This document shows, one piece after another, positions 50,101 through 56,100 of a DNA stretch of 64,000 nt. A program made the position numbers and the translations under genes. How positions within the stretch are numbered: the stretch's first letter is position 1; every line of letters starts with the position of its first letter. The stretch covers positions 15,001-79,000 of the forward strand of contig JALIZF010001410.1 in the NCBI GenBank assembly GCA_029948255.1. Direction: 5' to 3'. The notes under the pieces were generated by a model. That model saw only the letters and a program-made list of their open reading frames with translations. It ran no database searches and was not told the DNA's origin. This DNA comes from Telmatactis stephensoni (Eukaryota > Cnidaria > Anthozoa > Actiniaria > Isophelliidae).

Positions 50101-53100
50101 ATATCCCAACCACCCCTCCCCTAAATCCGCCCGACTGCGTACAAAGAATAATAGATTTTCCAAACCGAACATCTATTTGTCACCGTAGATTACCAATGAT
50201 ACAGAAAGAGCAGAAAAGCTTCTCAGAAACGCCGAGAAAATTCATTGCAGAAAGTTTGTTAGAGCTAAGGTAGGCTGTGTATTTTAAATGCATTTTTGTT
50301 TTAATTCATTGATGAGTCAGTGGATTTTGCTCGTCAGCTTTAAGTAGCATTAAATACCCTTGAAACGGAGCACTGAAAGCACTGAGGGAAAGAGGGGGAA
50401 CATAAAGAAGCGAGACCAGCGTTCAGCTGAAGAAACTACCAACGCTTAATATAGTTCTTTAACTTTACCTTTGTCGTACACTATGCAAACCTACCATACA
50501 AATATCGCAGGATTAACTATTATGACGTTAATACTGTGTGGATTTCCTATTCGCAGGACATTGTTCAGGGCAACGACAAGCTAAACCTGGCGTTTGTGGC
50601 CTATTTGTTTAACAATCACACAGGCCTTTCAACAGACCGTGATAAAACAGAAGACGATTACGACGATCCAGAAGAGACTCGCGAAGAAAAAAGTATATAA
50701 AGGATATTATACGATATATTATGCTTTTTCGAGTGTGAATTTTTGCTCGGAAAAAATCCGAGCCCTCAGCGTGGTTTGAATCCACGACCCTCGGATTTTC
50801 GGTCCGACGCTCAACCACTGAGCTATTTGAAGGCTCTAGTAGTGAGCAGGTCGAAGTTCGTTATTTATGCTGAGCGCGCGAGGGACGGACGTTGTCCGAT
50901 AACCCGAACGGAATGATTCGTACAGACACTCTGCAGAACTACAACATATGTAAGTTTATGAATGGACTGTCACTCGGAAATATGTTAGTTAGAATTGTAT
51001 GCTTCTTCGAGTTTAAAGGCTCGGAGGGCTGCTGAGGGCTCGGGATTTTTTCCAAGAAAAAATTCACACTCGAAGAAACATACAATTCTAACACATTTTC
51101 GAGTGACAATCCATTCATAAAGACAATAAGCAGTTTATCATATGACTCTTTCAACATTTTATCTATATTTTTGTATGAGACGTGCGCGAGTCCGAGACGG
51201 AACGCGGTGTTTTTCCGGACCACCTTTGAAATCCCTAAGTGCCCCGTCACGTGGCTATTTCCAAAGGTATTCTTCAGAGTGCGCACGGCCGCGGGGCCAA
51301 AAATTGAATCATATAATATCAGATGGCATGAAGTTCATATAAACGCGTTTTCTGATTGGCCAGTGGAGCACAATAGGTTTCAATGTTTTCATTCGTCGTT
51401 CTAAAAAGACCATTGTTTTTTAAACCAATCACCGCTATGATATGTATTTTATTACCTCTTATACCGTCTTACACTGTTGACTGCAGTTACATTTCAGTTT
51501 TATTGAAGATGTTATTGTTGCTCCTGCTGCTGTTGTTGTTGCAGTTGTTTTTTGTTGTTGTTCTCGATGCAATACCATACAATACAATACAACACAATAC
51601 AACTCAACACAACAACACAACACAACACAACACAACACAACACAACACAACACAACACAACACAACACAACACAACACAACACAACACAACACAACACAA
51701 CACAATACAATACAATACAATACAATACAATACAATACAATACAATACAATACAATACACGCGCTTTATTTAAAGAGGGTACGTAATAACATGCAAAGAT
51801 GTACTATCCCTTACGGCCCTAAAATGCTGTTCCAATTGCTATAGCTGTTATCTTTGGTTGTCTCTGCTACTTTTGTTGCTGTTTTGATTTGTTGCTGCTA
51901 TTGTTCCTGGTGCAGTTTTTGCTGTTGTTGGTGACGTCGTCGTTGTCGTTGTTGCTTTTGTTGTTTGTTGTTGATGTTGTTGTTCATGATGATGTTTTTG
52001 CTTTCGGCTGTCGTTGTTGATGTTAATATTCGGCTGCATGCTGTTAATTGTAGTTGTTGTTGTTGTTGCTGTTGTTGTTGTTGTTATTGTTGTTGTTGTT
52101 GTTGTTATTTCTGCTGCTCTTGTTCTATAGCATGCTGGTACTAATACTTATTATTACTGCTTATTGGTCAATATTTTCACTAGATTGTTTTTTCATTTCA
52201 TTAGCTTATCGTAACTGGATGAACAGTCTTGGTGTCAGCCCTTTTGTGACTTGGATATATACTGATCTTAGAGATGGACATATCTTATTCCAGGTATTCT
52301 AAGACTACTAAATGAAGATTTTTTCGCCTTGCCATATCCATAGCAACATGCGTCCTTGCCTTTTGCCTCTTCTCACTGTTTTGCTATCATATTATTTTTC
52401 CTTCGTCGAAAATATGTGTCAAAAAGAGGCCTACTCCGGGACCTATTTAAAATCGCCCAAGCTCGCCCAAGATCGCTCAATATCGCCCAAGAGCGCCAAC
52501 TCAAAATGGCTAAAATTTCCCAATATCGCCCAAGATTTCCCAAAATAACGGCGATTTTAGGGCCCGGGGTAGACCTAAAAAGTGCCCTCATTATGACGTT
52601 CTTCACTCGCCTCTTTAACTTCTTGCAATGTCGGCTTGTTTCTTGTTGCCTTTGTTCTTCCTTGTAGCATTGTAGTTGTGATGGGTCCATTTAGTTGTCC
52701 CGGGTCAAATGCTTGATTGCATAAGCTCTCCGAAGATAAATGTGCTGATGGGTATTGTTAAGGTGGTTCGACAGTGTTTTTTAGTGCATGAGTGTACATT
52801 CCAAGTTTGAGCCGCTAGTACAACGTTTTAAAGCATTCAATTGAATAACAGTTATTTATTATACCTGGATAATTATAGTTAAGTATTTGTTATTGCTGTG
52901 AACTAGGAGTGGTCGTGATCAGAGTTACCATAGCAACGCAAGAACGCCATCGTGATTTTTAAATGTGGCCTTATTGCTTGTGACAAGGAAAATTTCAGAA
53001 GAATGGCTTTACAGGATTTATACCTTGCGTTGATATCTTATTGTACAGCGATTTTGAAGTATTTCTGTCATAGCGTTTTTGAGAAATTTACGAGGAAAGT

Positions 53101-56100
53101 GTTTGGACTCCAAAATAGAGTAAAAAGAAAATAAATCGAACGCGCCGACAATATTCCTAGTAAAAATCTAATACTATTCTTCGACTGTCTTTGGTAAAAA
53201 GCTCAAGAGGATCACTTCATTTGCTTTTGAGAAAGTGAAATTTGTTTGGTAGACACTGCAGCGCATTTGTTGGCGTTTTTGTTGAGAATTTGGTCTACTG
53301 TAACAAACATTAGGTCTGTTCAAAAACTGTTCGATGAATATTTTTCTAAATCATTTGTTCTAAGCACTGTGTATTGATGTTTGACGTCTATCAGTTTCAA
53401 GTTGATTGAAAACTTCTAAGACCAATAAACACGGCTTCAAACATTGACTTTTTTCGCTGATTTCGTGTTTATTTGCCGTCTTCAAAGACTAGAGAACTTA
53501 ACTTCATAATTACAAATTTATCTCTAGACTTTAAAAACAGCTTCTTGGTGTCCTTGTGTCCTTGTAGTATTACTGGGCCCACAGTAATTGGTTACACTGT
53601 TGTGGTGTCCCTGCCTTATATTGTATTTTTTTTGCTTACGAAGGCGAAGCTCAAAGACAATAAACATAAACATCATCTGATGATGACATACTGGAATATC
53701 TGTTACCGTAATATGTCTAATAAATCTCTATTCGTGTGTTTTTCTTGTTCTAGTGAATCAATTACTTCGGTGTATTTTATATACTCTACTTTTCATCTTC
53801 ACTTTATTTGCCATCATGAAGTGAAGAAGGGTGATCCTTCTTTATTATAAGATCACAATTTGGGATCGCATGTTTTTCTTTAATCGTAATTTGTTGATCA
53901 AAAGTTCTTTATCATTCAGCTTTTTGATCTTATTCGCCCAAATTCTGTGGACAAGAAGTACTGTGCTTCCAGAGAGGCCTGTCACAAGAAAGCGGGTGGC
54001 AATCTTGCTATGTTACAAAATTGTAACTATGCAATTAAAATTGCCAAACAACTTCAGCTCAAAGTTGGTTCCACTGCTGGAGAAGACATTTGCTACGGAA
54101 ACGAAACATTGACCAAAGGTATGTTACATGAACAATAAATAAAACATACATTTGCTTTAAGGAGCAAGTGTAGCTCGGTTGGTTAGTCAACGGCTTTTTG
54201 AAACGATAGGTCTGAGTTCGATTCCCAGTAGCCTTACACTTGTTTCAACTTCTTTCATTTCTGTGTAGCTTTATATTCCCCTAAAGTCCCTATGACACAT
54301 ATTTTGTTCTTTTCAAACTCAGTTCTTTTCTGGGAATATATAGTTTAGGTCTTTTTGTCTTACTTTTGAACACTCCATATTTTTCGAGATATAAAGGTTT
54401 CAAATTTTAAAAATGCAAATTTGATGACGTCAGGGGAGTCATCATTTATTATACAAAACCAATGCAAGATGACTTGAAATACTCTTATTTTTTCATTTGG
54501 AATTTATTTCTGTTGGTAAAGCCTGTGCTTGAGTAAAAAATCTGGTAGTGGAATTGAAGACCTTTTTTAGTAAAATCCATGAAAAGCTGGTGATGATGAC
54601 TCCCCTGACGTCACCACATTTGCATTTTGAAACTTTAATATCTCCAAAAATATGGAGTATTCCAAAATGGGATAAAAAGATCTTAACTATATTCCCAGAA
54701 ATTAAAAGAAATGAGTTTGAAAATAAAAAAAATATGTGTCATAGGGACTTTAAACGAAGCACTGATAAACAGAGCTCACTGTCGGCTTCCTGCATGGGAG
54801 ACCAGCGTTCAGCTGAAGGAACAACCGATGCAGAATAAAGTGCTTTACCTTTTAGGTTTAGATTCTATCATGAGATCGTTACATGCATAGACGCATTGTG
54901 CTATTTGTTGCTACTGTAATCTGTTATGTAAGCATTAGTACACGTGAGGTCAGTATGGGGTAATGGGTAATAACAATTGGCAATTGACCTGACCCCAACC
55001 CCCTTCTAAGACTTTACAACACTTGAGCAACCACGTGGGATCATTCATCCCAACCATGACTTCGAACAGGCTGACAGCTCTGATATTTGTTCCCGACTCG
55101 TCCCCATGCCTTCCTTGGCTTCGGTCTTGATGCTCAAAACGTGGTTTGCTATTTTGTGCCCTCGCCTTACTCTGGGCAAGCCAGTTTCATCTATATCTTG
55201 TATTAGTTTAATGTAGTGGAGGTTGGATCGATGTTTTAATAAAGCGGCTTTGGGTCCCTATGCAAACGTCAAAATTTAAACCTTTGGTGCATGGTGTGTT
55301 TAGTTACTGTCTTGCCCAGTAAATATTTGAATGGCATGAACAAGAGGAAACATGAAATACAAACATAAAATTTCTTGTAGGGCTTAGTTTTTACAGTATG
55401 ATAGAAGCGGACGCAATATGAATACCCAGACTCAGTTTGCAACACGTGATAAACGGACAATGAAGAGTGCATCCGGCACTCAGTCTGCGTATGCTGCTTC
55501 TGTTTCTGTTCCATCACTCGTGAAAACCAGGGTTACAGCAGGCCAGACTTAAAGGGCGGTACACACAAGGGAGCTTGCTACCGCACCACGCTCCTGAGTC
55601 ATTTTGTACAACCAGTACACACGAGGGAGCATTGTCAAGTTCGTTCTATTTGCTCCCGCAGCTTGCTCCCTCATATTCAACCAGTTTAATATCAGGGAGC
55701 ATGAACAAGGAGCAAAACGTGCGTTGTGCAACCAAATGTTTTGCGATAAACTTTAGTACACACCAGCAGAGGGAGCTTTGCTTCAGGAGCGTGTTGCAGG
55801 AACATGTTGTCGGAGCAAACTTCCTCGTGTGTACCGGCGCGGCCTCAATGGCGGCGCACGGCCATTCGGCTGATGTGGGTCTGCTGTCGCTAAGTTTATT
55901 AGCTTGTTCTTTCCCTTGCTTCGAAGAATTTTTCAGTTTCTTCAGGACCGATCCACTTTTTCCATAAATTAGTGTTTGTTCTTGCCTTGCTTTGCCTTGC
56001 CTTGCCTTGCTTTAATTGTTTTGTTTTGTTTTGTTTTTGGTCTTCGACGTTAATCATGATTATTGGTTAAAAAGTATTTTGTGTCATTTTTTATTGTTTT

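Noticed and set aside
51459..51760. Overlapping ORFs with poly-CVVLC and poly-NTTQH
   Set aside because: Translations of the pentanucleotide array; five-base units keep all frames open.
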